DNA from: a virus | DNA length: 64,000 bases | Reading direction: 5' to 3' (one strand) | Virus record (IMG/VR): IMGVR_UViG_3300033153_012010 | Span: 1 to 64,000 of that record | In this document: positions 49,418 through 58,628 of the stretch, piece after piece | How positions within the stretch are numbered: the stretch's first letter is position 1 | Layout of the letters: each line of letters starts with the position of its first letter | The notes under the pieces: model-generated | The model's database searches: none | What the model was told of the DNA's origin: nothing | What the model saw: only the letters and a program-made list of their open reading frames with translations | Made by a program: the position numbers and the translations under genes

Positions 49418-51394
49418 ATGGGATATTATAACAGAAATATAAATAAATGGACTCCATTTAAAATGACTGTTGATACCACAAATGATGGCAGTCCTTCTAC
49501 AGACTTCGTATTGCCATTTACCAATACAAATCATGTTGGAATTGATGGAACTTTTACACCAAAATATAGATGTCGTGTTGATTGGGGAGATGGAAGTGAA
49601 GATAATATAACAACTTGGAATCAATCTGAAACAACTCACAATTATTCTTCTGGAGGAACATATCAAATAAGTATTTATGGAAGATGTGATATGTTTAAAT
49701 TTGACAATGGCACTGGGCAAGGTGGTGATGAAAAAAAAATAATTAGCATAGACCAGTGGGGAGGTATTGTTTGGAAATCATTTAATGACGCATTTTATGG
49801 ATGTTCAAATATGGTAGGCAATTATACAGATGTTCCAGTGTTAGAAAGAGTTGTTGAAACAATCCAAATGTTTGGCGGTTGTTCTTTATTTGATGGGACT
49901 GTTGGTGATTGGGATATGTCAAAAGTTACCAAGCCAAATCATATGTTTAATGCTTGTACTGTATTTAGTGGTGACCCTGCTATGAGTGGATGGTCTACAT
50001 CTAATTTCATATCAACAGCAAATATGTTTTCTGCAAGTGACTTCAATCAACCAATTGGAGATTGGGATACAAGTAGTTTAACAACATGTGGATATATGTT
50101 TTCTAATGCAGATTCATTTGACCAAAATATTGGTGATTGGGATATGACAAGTGTAGTAAATCCAGCATTAATGTTTTTTGCAGCTGATGTATTTAATAAT
50201 AGTGGGTCATCAAGTATAAGTGGTTGGACATTTTCGCCATCTTGCATAAACTTTCAATATATGTTTGCTGGAACACCATTTAATCAAGATATTAGTTCTT
50301 GGGATGTTTCAAACATACAACTTTTTACTTATATGTTTCTTAATAATACAACATTTGAACATGACCTTGGTGCTTGGGATGTTGGTAAAGGAACTTCTAT
50401 GTTACAAATGTTCCAAGGTGCTGCCTCATTTAGTGGTGGGTCTGGAATGAGTAATTGGGTAACATCAGCTTGTACAAATATGCAAGGGATGTTCCGTGGT
50501 TCAGAATTTAATGAGGATATTGGTTCTTGGGATACAAGTAAAGTTACTTCAATGTTACAAATGTTTTATGCCGCACCATTTAACAATGGTGGAAGTCCAA
50601 GTATAAGTGGTTGGACCACATCTAAGGTAGGAAATTTTCAACAAATGTTTGCTGGAAACACTCCATTTAATCAACCAATTGATAATTGGGTAACATCAGC
50701 TGTAACTACAATGTATGGAATGTTTCAATCTAATTCTGATTTTAATCAACCAATTGGTTCGTGGGATACAAGTAAAGTTACAGACATGCGATATATGTTT
50801 AATGTGTGTAGTTCATTTAACCAAGATATTGGAAACTGGGAAGTTAGTGGTGTAACAAGCACATATAATATGTTTTTTAATTCTGCATTTAACAATGGTG
50901 GTTCACCAAGTATAAGCGGTTGGACTACATCTAATTTAGAAATTATGTATGGAATGTTTCAAACTACACCATTTAATCAACCAATTGGTCAATGGGATAC
51001 AAGCAAAGTTTTAACTATGCAAAATACTTTTTATCTTTCAGATTATAATCAAGACCTTGATGGTTGGGATATGAGTAAAGTAACTACGACAAACTCTATG
51101 CTTAGGAATGCTTCCAATTTTAACCAAGATATTGGCATGTGGAATATGACAGCAGTAACTAATATGAGTTCTATGTTATCTTCAAGTGGAATAGATGTAG
51201 ATAATTACAATAACTTATTGACTGGCTGGACTGGATGGGATGCTGTTGGTGTTTCTGCAAGTACTGTATTGAAAAGTAATGTATCACTTGGAGCAGTTGG
51301 TTTAAATTATTCATCAAATACACCAGCAGCACAAGCACACGGATATTTAGATACAGGATTAACGTGGACTATAACAGATTCAGGAGGAGTATAA
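49418..51394 (+). CDS. BspA-type protein with DUF285 repeats
   Basis: 658 residues. The N-terminal part has a PKD-like motif VDWGDGSEDNITTWN (about 54-68). From about residue 130 to 610, a ~23-46-residue DUF285 repeat occurs more than ten times, with cores such as FNQPIGSWDTSKVTDMRYMF and FNQDISSWDVSN. This family is common in Bacteroidota, mycoplasmas and protist surface proteins. It follows fibre 2 by three bases, so it may be a fibre tip or receptor-binding accessory (inference). No signal peptide or sorting domain was seen. Confidence 0.88.
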   Translation: MGYYNRNINKWTPFKMTVDTTNDGSPSTDFVLPFTNTNHVGIDGTFTPKYRCRVDWGDGSEDNITTWNQSETTHNYSSGGTYQISIYGRCDMFKFDNGTGQGGDEKKIISIDQWGGIVWKSFNDAFYGCSNMVGNYTDVPVLERVVETIQMFGGCSLFDGTVGDWDMSKVTKPNHMFNACTVFSGDPAMSGWSTSNFISTANMFSASDFNQPIGDWDTSSLTTCGYMFSNADSFDQNIGDWDMTSVVNPALMFFAADVFNNSGSSSISGWTFSPSCINFQYMFAGTPFNQDISSWDVSNIQLFTYMFLNNTTFEHDLGAWDVGKGTSMLQMFQGAASFSGGSGMSNWVTSACTNMQGMFRGSEFNEDIGSWDTSKVTSMLQMFYAAPFNNGGSPSISGWTTSKVGNFQQMFAGNTPFNQPIDNWVTSAVTTMYGMFQSNSDFNQPIGSWDTSKVTDMRYMFNVCSSFNQDIGNWEVSGVTSTYNMFFNSAFNNGGSPSISGWTTSNLEIMYGMFQTTPFNQPIGQWDTSKVLTMQNTFYLSDYNQDLDGWDMSKVTTTNSMLRNASNFNQDIGMWNMTAVTNMSSMLSSSGIDVDNYNNLLTGWTGWDAVGVSASTVLKSNVSLGAVGLNYSSNTPAAQAHGYLDTGLTWTITDSGGV

Positions 51395-51438
51395 AATTAA
51401 ATTTAATGCATTCTTAAACCAAGTTTGCAATAAATTTT

Positions 51439-51470
51439 GAGGGTCGCATAAACAGTGTGACTCTTTTTTT
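51439..51470 (+). terminator. rho-independent terminator
   Basis: 9-bp stem (51440-51448 / 51456-51464) with two G-T pairs and a 7-nt loop, then a T run. It overlaps the next TATTTAT element. Confidence 0.75.
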
Positions 51471-51476
51471 ATTTAT
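51470..51476 (+). promoter_or_regulatory. TATTTAT promoter-like element
   Basis: TTTATTTATATTTGCAAT, 16 nt before the DUF4326 gene. The spacing is shorter than usual, so this site is less certain. Confidence 0.4.
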
Positions 51477-51485
51477 ATTTGCAAT

Positions 51486-51863
51486 ATGATAAAAGTAATA
51501 CACAAGAAAGATAAAGATAAATACGACAATGTAGTTTATGTTGGACGTGGTTCTGCATTAGGAAATCCTTATACAAGCATTCAGGGTCGTGATACATTGG
51601 CCGAACAAGTTGTAGATTCAAGAAAAGAAAGTATTGAGCGTTTTAGAAAGCATCTTCTCAGGAAGATAGAAGAAAAAAACGAAAAGATATGTAGCATGAT
51701 GAATAATATATACACTCTAGCGATGGAAGGAGATGTTTATCTTTCTTGTTATTGTAAGCCAAAATCTTGTCACGGAGACATTATTAAAGAGATAGTGGAA
51801 TCAAAATTTGAAGTTGAAAAAGAAGTTGATGATAATCAACTAGATTTGTTTAGTAAGGATTAA
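51486..51863 (+). CDS. DUF4326 family protein
   Basis: 125 residues. The family pattern is clear: VVYVGRGSALGNPYTS at the start, an R...SIERFRKHLLRK helix, and VYLSCYCKPKSCHGDIIKEI at the end with the C-x-C...CHGD motif. The conserved Cys and His suggest metal or substrate binding; the biochemical role of the family is unsettled. It overlaps the convergent minus gene by 14 nt. It stands alone amid fibre genes and may be a recent arrival. Confidence 0.82.
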   Translation: MIKVIHKKDKDKYDNVVYVGRGSALGNPYTSIQGRDTLAEQVVDSRKESIERFRKHLLRKIEEKNEKICSMMNNIYTLAMEGDVYLSCYCKPKSCHGDIIKEIVESKFEVEKEVDDNQLDLFSKD

Positions 51864-52203
51864 TGTCTTTTGGAATATTTATGCTTATGTGTCCATTTTG
51901 AGGAACAGACATTTTGTTCCCATCTAAGTATAATAGTTGAAACTCTCCATTAAATACTCCAGCTTCATTTGTATCAACAGCTTCCCAATTATATTGAATA
52001 GTTCCAGCTGAAGCAGAAATTGTTTGAGCTGATTTACCAAATATTTTATATTCTCCACAATCATTGGTCATTGTAAAAGTTATTCCTGTAACGTTAGTTA
52101 AGTCATAAGCTTCTTTTCCTCCAAGACAACCTCTATCTATCAAGCATATTTGAAGCGCTGGAAGAGTGTCATTTCTTTTTATTGTGAACATACTATTTGC
52201 CAT
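51850..52203 (-). CDS. BppU N-terminal domain-like baseplate protein
   Basis: 117 residues. FTIKRNDTLPALQICLID and the ITFTMTNDCGEYKIFG segment match the pattern of BppU-type N-terminal domains, an Ig-like fold of phage baseplate upper proteins that anchor receptor-binding proteins. The end EFQLLYLDGNKMSVPQNG fits the last strands. It is the last gene of a three-gene minus block. Probable role: connecting a fibre or RBP to the baseplate. Confidence 0.68.
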   Translation of the reverse strand: MANSMFTIKRNDTLPALQICLIDRGCLGGKEAYDLTNVTGITFTMTNDCGEYKIFGKSAQTISASAGTIQYNWEAVDTNEAGVFNGEFQLLYLDGNKMSVPQNGHISINIPKDINPY

Positions 52204-52223
52204 TTTCCCTTTATTATAATTAG

Positions 52224-52736
52224 TTAATTAATTTCTATATCTACACTGCCATTGTCATTATTATTGCTATTATTGATATATTGTTCTACTTCTTTTGAAG
52301 AAATATCTAGGTCAATTCCATTACCCTGAACTTGAACTTCAATAACATTGTCATTATTATCAAGTATTTCTACGACTACACTTGTTATGTCTCCTAATTC
52401 ATAGTCAATAACTCCAGCAATATTATAAGCTTTAACTCTAAATCTTACTGATAATTTTTTGTTTAGCGGAGCTTCTGGTGTATATTGAACAAAGAATACA
52501 AGGTCATAAGTAACATCAGAAGCATATAATGTAGCATCTAAGTTGGCATAAAAAATACCAGTCTCCTCTTCAACAACGATAACGTTATTTTGAATTACTG
52601 TAGATGATTCTGTTCCTCCTGTGCCAGCAATATAAGCAGATGCGGTTACTGATGTGGGTGTAATAAGAGTATAGGTATCTGATGTACCAGCAGTTGATAC
52701 ACAATAAAACTTTTTATAGAACCTTAAGAAACCCAT
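52224..52736 (-). CDS. probable Ig-like virion protein
   Basis: 170 residues, beta-rich: TYTLITPTSVTASAYIAGTG, VVEEETGIFYANLDATLYAS, YDLVFFVQYTPEAPLNKKLS. This resembles the Ig-like domain started by the partial gene at 63747. The C-terminus is a low-complexity Asn run (INNSNNNDNGSVDIEIN). A hairpin and a leftward TATTTAT element lie upstream. Baseplate- or fibre-associated role is inference. Confidence 0.58.
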   Translation of the reverse strand: MGFLRFYKKFYCVSTAGTSDTYTLITPTSVTASAYIAGTGGTESSTVIQNNVIVVEEETGIFYANLDATLYASDVTYDLVFFVQYTPEAPLNKKLSVRFRVKAYNIAGVIDYELGDITSVVVEILDNNDNVIEVQVQGNGIDLDISSKEVEQYINNSNNNDNGSVDIEIN

Positions 52737-52751
52737 ATTTTATAAACAACA

Positions 52752-52786
52752 AAACCTTGAACGCTAAACAATAGCACTCAAGGTTT
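52752..52786 (-). terminator. hairpin between tail tube gene and downstream minus gene
   Basis: Stem AAACCTTGA / TCAAGGTTT with an inner GCTA / TAGC stem and a T-rich tail in the leftward direction. It may end the abundant tail-tube message. It lies downstream of the element at 52803, so it could instead be a leader hairpin of the 52736 gene. Confidence 0.72.
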
Positions 52787-52802
52787 GCGTTAGTATTTTT
52801 AA

Positions 52803-52809
52803 ATAAATA
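52803..52809 (-). promoter_or_regulatory. TATTTAT promoter-like element, leftward
   Basis: Reads AATATTTATTTAAAAAT on the minus strand just past the tail tube stop, 73 nt before the 52736 start. Confidence 0.4.
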
Positions 52810-53298
52810 TTAAGCAGCAAGTAGACATCTGTCTGGTTGAATAGTAATATTCACCATTGCGATGTCATCAGCACTGTAATCGTAGTCATCAAAAGATGCA
52901 TTTGTGATTTGGCACCCGATAAGTGTCCATTTTTCTACTTCAACTCCTACAGGGTCAAGAGCTTTAAGTACAAGATGTTTCTTGTATCCTATTGCATATC
53001 CCATTCTACCAGTTGCAGATTCGAAATGAAGTCTTACCCATTCCATAATCTTTTGAGTTGTAGATGGTCCAATCACATCAATAAATGTGATGTCCATAGT
53101 TTGCCATATAGAACGACCAGCAACCCAAGTTGAGGAGTTCATGTATGGAATCTCTGTTGAACCGATTTCAAGTGATGGTTTTCCTGAAGTTTGAACCAAG
53201 AATGATTCAATACCTAATTCAGTTGGAAACTCCAGCACGAATCTATTTTTTCTTTTTGGTTCCTGCTCGATAGGAACAGGTCTAAACATATCAGCCAT
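52810..53298 (-). CDS. 19: tail tube protein, T4 gp19-like
   Basis: 162 residues (T4 gp19: 163). NRFVLEFPTELGIESFLVQT, a tube start, is followed by MNSSTWVAGRSIWQTMDITF and the end DYSADDIAMVNITIQPDRC, the gp19 layout. It forms the inner tube through which DNA passes. It is on the minus strand, opposite to the sheath and about 19 kb away from it, unlike T4 where 18 and 19 are adjacent. It has its own leftward promoter element and a terminator, fitting high independent expression. Confidence 0.93.
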   Translation of the reverse strand: MADMFRPVPIEQEPKRKNRFVLEFPTELGIESFLVQTSGKPSLEIGSTEIPYMNSSTWVAGRSIWQTMDITFIDVIGPSTTQKIMEWVRLHFESATGRMGYAIGYKKHLVLKALDPVGVEVEKWTLIGCQITNASFDDYDYSADDIAMVNITIQPDRCLLAA

Positions 53299-53332
53299 AA
53301 TTTTATTTTTATTAGTTGTTTTCTTTGTATTA

Positions 53333-53339
53333 ATAAATA
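53333..53339 (-). promoter_or_regulatory. TATTTAT promoter-like element, leftward
   Basis: Reads AGTTATTTATTAATACAAAG on the minus strand, 41 nt before the tail tube ATG. Confidence 0.6.
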
Positions 53340-53394
53340 ACTAGAAAAAAAAATTATTAATGCGATTATAATTTAAAAAAAATAAAACTGATGT

Positions 53395-53447
53395 TATTTA
53401 TAATAAAAGGGTTTATAAGCTCTTTTATATTGTTGTAAAGAGCTACT
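53395..53447 (+). promoter_or_regulatory. TATTTAT element and leader hairpin of fibre 3
   Basis: The element GTTATTTATAATAAAAGG starts at 53395. An 8-bp hairpin AGCTCTTT / AAAGAGCT (53418-53425 / 53437-53444) ends three bases before the ATG, so it could control ribosome access. Confidence 0.55.
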
Positions 53448-56400
53448 ATGTCTGGATTTTATTTTAAACCTATAGAAAGAATATTTTTGAACCTGTCAGG
53501 GGGGACTGTGACGGGAGATACTATATTCACAGAAGGCTTGTATGCAGCAAGATTATCTGGAGATACAATATACTCAGGAGATACAGACCTTGATATAATC
53601 ATTAGAAATATATCTTCAGGATTAGATGACCTAACAAGAGTACAGCCAGGAACAAATATATCAACTGGTGGAACTGGAAATTTCCCAATCGTAAACCTTA
53701 TTGATGACATTGTTCTTAATTCAGTTTATGCAATAAGCTTGTCTGGTGATACACTATATTCAGGAAATACAGACCTAGATACAATTATTAGAACTATTGC
53801 TGGAGACAGTGAAGATACAACCAGAATTCAAGGTGGAACTAATATAAATACTGGAGGTACTGCAAATGTTCCAATTGTAAACCTTGATGATGATATTTCT
53901 CTTAGCTCAATATTTGCTACAAACTTATCTGGTAATACTTTATTTTCTGGTAATACAGATGTAGATACAATAATTAGAAACATCGCTTCTGGTCTTGATG
54001 ACGTAACCAGAGTTCAAGGAGGAACGAACACGAATACAGGAGGGACAGCGAATGCTCCAATAGTAAATTTAGATGACAATATTGTATTAGGCTCAGTAAG
54101 TGCAGATACAATGAGTGCTCAAACCATGAATGCAGGAGTTTTATTATCTGGTGGAACAGACCTATATAATATATTCTTAACTGCAGTTGATGGAAACGAC
54201 ATCACAAGAGTTCAGCCAGGAACTAATATAAATACTGGAGGTACAGCGAACAATCCGATTGTAAATCTTGATGACGATATTGTCCTCAATTCTATAAACG
54301 CTTCAACTGTTTCTGGAGATACATTCTATTCTGCAGGAACAAGTCTTGAGACAGTGATTAGAAATATTGCAGGAGTTGCTGGTGATATTACAAGAGTTCA
54401 GCCAGGAACTAATACATCTACTGGTGGAACAGATAACTTTCCATCTGTAAATCTTCTTGATGACATTGCACTTAATTCTATTAATGCATCAATTGTTTCT
54501 GGAGATACATTCTATTCTGCAGGAACAAGCATGGACACAATCATTAGAAACATTTCCTCTAGCCTTGATGACGTAACCAGAGTTCAGGGTGGAACGAATA
54601 TAAATACAGGAGGAACAGCAAATACTCCAATTATAAATTTAGAAAATAATATTTTATTAAATTCTGTTTCAGCAGTAACAATGTCTGCCTCTACTTATTA
54701 TGGTAGTGGTTTTAATCTTACTGATATTGCACACAGTGGATTAACAGGAGTTGGAAATAGAACACATCAAGAGTTGGATGAATTTTGGAAATTTTCTATT
54801 GGCTCTATTCTTGAGACAACATCTGTTTCTGTTATTTCTTCTGGTGGTACAGTTAATTTATTTTTAGAAAAAAATGGAGGCGGTGATTTAACTCTTAATT
54901 TATCTGGTGGAACATTTGTTTTAGATACAACCCCAACTTTATCTATAGAACTTAGTGCTGGAACAAATATATCTCCGCAAGTTAATTATGTTTATATAGA
55001 TGGTGGTAGCATGACGCTAACATCTTCTACAATTTCTTTCCCATCAATTGAGCATGTTCCTGTTGCTACAACCGTTGTACAAAGTGAGTCAGGAGTAACT
55101 AGTGATGGGGTTTATAAATTGCATGTATGGACTGACCATTTATTTTTAGAAGGAGATAATGGACACCTTAGTCACTTAAATGCGTGGATTAGGTCTCACC
55201 ATGCTACATGGATTAGTGGAGTTGATTTAACGTCAACAATTACAACAAATGGCGGCTCCCTTGATAATTTTAATGTAGCTACAACTGTTGGTGTTGTTCG
55301 TCAACTTCATGAACATCCATATCCAGTAAGAAATACAACAGATACTGGTTCTACAGGTCATGTGCTAGTAATTAATGACCCCACTACTCCATACGTTAAA
55401 TACAGTGACTTGAATTTAATAATACAAGACGCAGAAGGAACTTCTCTTAGAAATACTAATGATAGATATAATTTAGTGATTTGGGGAATTGCTAATGAGG
55501 ATGATAATAATTCTCATATTATTGTTAATTTGCCAACTGGAAAATACACTGGTGGTGGTATTATAAAAGATAGCGCATCTATATTTGATGATGACAAGAC
55601 AGCAAACTATTTAATACCAGCTGAATATGTTGGTGTTGGATTTCTTATTGCAAGATTGACAGTAAAATATACTTTTGCTGGTGGAGGAACCCTTCAAATA
55701 TTACAAAATGAAGACCTTAGAGGTCAATCCCCAACTGTTGTTGCTGGTGGGACCATTCATGGTATAACAGAATTTGCTGATAATGTTTTTAAAATATTTG
55801 ACCAAGATGACTCTTCTAAAGAGATGGTCTTTCAAGTTTCTGGATTAACAACAGGAAATGTTAGAACATATACAGCTCCAGATAATGATGGTATATTAGC
55901 AACAAGCGGGAATTTATCAGGAATCAATATGGATATTTCTGTCATTAATGATACAATAATATTTAGTGCTGGAACAAGTGTAGGAGTAGATAATTTTACA
56001 ACGGCTGTTACATTATTTGATAACATAGCTTATTTTGATAGGACAGACCAAGCTAGTGCATATACTCTTGACCTTAGTTCTTTAGCCCCAACTGGTGGAA
56101 CAGATTTTTATACAACAGCAGCAACACTTAATGGAAATGTTTTATACTTTGATAGAATAGATGGGGCAAGCGCTTATTCTGTAGACCTGTCTTCAATAGT
56201 AACAAGTGGTGGAACAGGAGGAAGTGGTGGAACTATTTATTCTGCTACAGAACCATCACCAGCTACGTTCTCAGCGAATACATGGGCTAGAACAACTGAT
56301 TATAACCTTTTTGCTTATGATGATAATTTAAGCAAATGGGTTGGAGTAAACTCTGATAGAATTGGAGGAGCAAGAAATAAGGCTAATCAAAATAATATTT

Positions 56401-56696
56401 TTTTAAGATATGAAGATGATACACCATATAATATTAATCCAGTTAGAATGCATGGAGATTATGTAATAACAAATGTTGTTGCAAGTGGTAGAGACCTAGA
56501 TTCTTGGAATGCTCATATATTAACTGGAACAAGCGTGACAACAGATTCAATTTATAATCTTAGATTAAATACCGCAAGAGTTGGAATAGATAATGATGTT
56601 AATGTTGAAGTTGCTTCTGGAACTTCTATCTATTTATATATGTCAGGAAGTAGTGTTGCATATCCTAAGATAGATGTTTACATAAGAAATAGATAA
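53448..56696 (+). CDS. repeat tail fibre protein (fibre 3)
   Basis: 1082 residues. The first ~430 residues hold six copies of the DDxTRVQ(G/P)GTN(I/T)(S/N)TGGT module with DTLYSGNTDLDTIIRNIA-type spacers. After that the protein leaves the repeat: THQELDEFWKFSIGSILETT, then TVGVVRQLHEHPYPVRNTT and YLIPAEYVGVGFLIARLTV, with an end domain (HILTGTSVTTDSIYNLRLNT). The V-(V/A)-R-Q-L-H motif also occurs in fibre 1. Probably another fibre with a different distal part. The next gene follows one base later. Confidence 0.85.
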   Translation: MSGFYFKPIERIFLNLSGGTVTGDTIFTEGLYAARLSGDTIYSGDTDLDIIIRNISSGLDDLTRVQPGTNISTGGTGNFPIVNLIDDIVLNSVYAISLSGDTLYSGNTDLDTIIRTIAGDSEDTTRIQGGTNINTGGTANVPIVNLDDDISLSSIFATNLSGNTLFSGNTDVDTIIRNIASGLDDVTRVQGGTNTNTGGTANAPIVNLDDNIVLGSVSADTMSAQTMNAGVLLSGGTDLYNIFLTAVDGNDITRVQPGTNINTGGTANNPIVNLDDDIVLNSINASTVSGDTFYSAGTSLETVIRNIAGVAGDITRVQPGTNTSTGGTDNFPSVNLLDDIALNSINASIVSGDTFYSAGTSMDTIIRNISSSLDDVTRVQGGTNINTGGTANTPIINLENNILLNSVSAVTMSASTYYGSGFNLTDIAHSGLTGVGNRTHQELDEFWKFSIGSILETTSVSVISSGGTVNLFLEKNGGGDLTLNLSGGTFVLDTTPTLSIELSAGTNISPQVNYVYIDGGSMTLTSSTISFPSIEHVPVATTVVQSESGVTSDGVYKLHVWTDHLFLEGDNGHLSHLNAWIRSHHATWISGVDLTSTITTNGGSLDNFNVATTVGVVRQLHEHPYPVRNTTDTGSTGHVLVINDPTTPYVKYSDLNLIIQDAEGTSLRNTNDRYNLVIWGIANEDDNNSHIIVNLPTGKYTGGGIIKDSASIFDDDKTANYLIPAEYVGVGFLIARLTVKYTFAGGGTLQILQNEDLRGQSPTVVAGGTIHGITEFADNVFKIFDQDDSSKEMVFQVSGLTTGNVRTYTAPDNDGILATSGNLSGINMDISVINDTIIFSAGTSVGVDNFTTAVTLFDNIAYFDRTDQASAYTLDLSSLAPTGGTDFYTTAATLNGNVLYFDRIDGASAYSVDLSSIVTSGGTGGSGGTIYSATEPSPATFSANTWARTTDYNLFAYDDNLSKWVGVNSDRIGGARNKANQNNIFLRYEDDTPYNINPVRMHGDYVITNVVASGRDLDSWNAHILTGTSVTTDSIYNLRLNTARVGIDNDVNVEVASGTSIYLYMSGSSVAYPKIDVYIRNR

Positions 56697-56697
56697 T

Positions 56698-57111
56698 ATG
56701 GCAGATTTTATAATTACAACAACAGGAACTGTAACTCCAGTTAAGCTGGAGGAATTGGGCGCATATTTTGACCACCCTACATGTGCGTATACATTATCTG
56801 ATTCATTTACTATAGAAGAAATAGCTAACACTCCAACGCTTCAGGCTGCTATGGATAATGGAGAAGTTACAGCTGTAGATGAAAATGGAAATGTGATTAC
56901 AAGTTTAGCTTACCTAACAAACCCAGTTCCAGTTTTTGAGATTGATAATGTAGATTATAATAAGAGTTACGTAGGATTTGGAACATCAGGAGCATGTAAA
57001 ATTTTAGAAGTTATAACTGCAGTGGACGGTTCTAATACTAGCTTGTGGTCAAGTGGTAATGAAAGTTTCAATAAAATTTGGACTGCAAGGACTTCTTACA
57101 GCTATTTTTAA
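56698..57111 (+). CDS. unknown protein downstream of fibre 3
   Basis: 137 residues. ADFIITTTGTVTPVKLEELG, then AYFDHPTCAYTLSDSFTIEE and a C-terminal VDGSNTSLWSSGNESFNKIW. No family recognised. It is one base from the fibre gene, so co-translated. A fibre-associated or chaperone role is possible. Confidence 0.6.
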   Translation: MADFIITTTGTVTPVKLEELGAYFDHPTCAYTLSDSFTIEEIANTPTLQAAMDNGEVTAVDENGNVITSLAYLTNPVPVFEIDNVDYNKSYVGFGTSGACKILEVITAVDGSNTSLWSSGNESFNKIWTARTSYSYF

Positions 57112-57122
57112 AAATAAATTCC

Positions 57123-57129
57123 TATTTAT
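57123..57129 (+). promoter_or_regulatory. TATTTAT promoter-like element
   Basis: CCTATTTATTAAAAGAAAG, 52 nt before the 57175 gene. Confidence 0.5.
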
Positions 57130-57174
57130 TAAAAGAAAGAAACTAATTATAACAATCAATAAAATAAGCAAAAA

Positions 57175-58605
57175 ATGGCAAAAACTATAGACCCAGATGA
57201 TTTATCACAAGGAACCGAGATAATCTTCGTTCCATCAGCAAGAACAATAGAAGTTGTTGGATTTACAGATGATTCAGGTTCATCAATTCAAGATAGTGGT
57301 ACGTCCGCTGTGAATGGAGTAACGATGCAGTGTGTATACTCATTCTGTAAGGAAGAGTGGAGAACTGACAGTGCTCTAATTAAATATCCATTTCCTCTAG
57401 TATCAATTACCGAGGAATCTTTTGAATTCGTAAACGAATGGAATTGGAAAACTGGTACAACAATAAACTTAGTAAGAGATGGTGGTTGGTCGCTTAAAGA
57501 TACTGGTGGTACATCAGTAGAAGAATATATGAATGTAACATCACTTGGAGCATTTGATTCATCAGTAAACGATTTAGCTTACTACCTTCAGGTGTCTGGT
57601 ACATCTACACTTCCAACAAATATTGTGTTCTCTGGAGAGGTAAATCAAGCTGTAAGGATTTATGGTGATGCTTCTCATGGAAACATCGACTACAGAGATA
57701 CATTCAAGTTATATGTTAGAGAACAAGGTAAGACCTATGGTTTCTATGACCTTCTTACAGAACAGAATTTATCAACAATAACATTTAAGAAATATGCCCT
57801 TCCTCTTAGTAATGGTACTGACCTTAAAATTACAACTGCCGATATTGGAATTGATTCTGATTCTAACGGACTTGCAGATGTAGACCCATACTCTGGAATG
57901 AGTATTACTTATTCTGGTACACCATTCTCAAGAGATATTGGGGGTTCTAGTTATGATTTCTCAATTCTTATTGATGGAAATAACGCTGTTAAAGAAAAAA
58001 TTTATGAATTCGTTCAATTCTCTCTTAGACAAACTCTTGATATTGACAGTGGACCTGGAGATGTTAAAGGTAAGGTTGCTGAGGAATTATTAGAATTTGT
58101 TGGGGACACACTTAAAACCAAATTGACAGATGATGGTGGGGTTTATATTGATAACTTTGCTGTGGCCGATACCAACAGTATAACGTTTGTTGATGATACT
58201 GGAACTGAAAGAAACTTCCCATTCGTTGCGACAGGTACTCTGGTGTTTAATGATAACCTCCAAAATGATGTATATTCAATTTATCGTGCATTCTTTACTA
58301 ATGATGACGCTGGAGATAACTTCGGTAGAGACTTTGGTACAGCGAGCGCAACAACCATTAATGACAACAGTTCTTCTGGTATTACAGGGAACGTTTCTGG
58401 TAACACATCAATCGCATTCGATTATGATTATGATAATAATGACCAAAGGGGAATTGGAGCTCTTGCATCAGATGCACCATTTACTGCGGTAGCTCTTGGA
58501 CTTGGAACAGCACAGTATGTTGTAACAACAGGAACGATTGTAAGGAGTACATCGAACTCGATTAGTTTCGTGGCCGCCCTAGAAAGAAATTACCTGAATC
58601 CATAA
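57175..58605 (+). CDS. probable virion structural (baseplate-associated) protein
   Basis: 476 residues. EEWRTDSALIKYPFPLVSIT, FEFVNEWNWKTGTTINLVRD and GGWSLKDTGGTSVEEYMNVT resemble a structural protein type seen in other T4-like marine phages. The later part is beta-rich. It ends AALERNYLNP, similar to the end FDRNYYNP of the 59121 product. Exact role unknown; baseplate or tail-associated is likely. Confidence 0.65.
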   Translation: MAKTIDPDDLSQGTEIIFVPSARTIEVVGFTDDSGSSIQDSGTSAVNGVTMQCVYSFCKEEWRTDSALIKYPFPLVSITEESFEFVNEWNWKTGTTINLVRDGGWSLKDTGGTSVEEYMNVTSLGAFDSSVNDLAYYLQVSGTSTLPTNIVFSGEVNQAVRIYGDASHGNIDYRDTFKLYVREQGKTYGFYDLLTEQNLSTITFKKYALPLSNGTDLKITTADIGIDSDSNGLADVDPYSGMSITYSGTPFSRDIGGSSYDFSILIDGNNAVKEKIYEFVQFSLRQTLDIDSGPGDVKGKVAEELLEFVGDTLKTKLTDDGGVYIDNFAVADTNSITFVDDTGTERNFPFVATGTLVFNDNLQNDVYSIYRAFFTNDDAGDNFGRDFGTASATTINDNSSSGITGNVSGNTSIAFDYDYDNNDQRGIGALASDAPFTAVALGLGTAQYVVTTGTIVRSTSNSISFVAALERNYLNP

Positions 58606-58628
58606 TGGTAATTAATATTAAAAAATTA

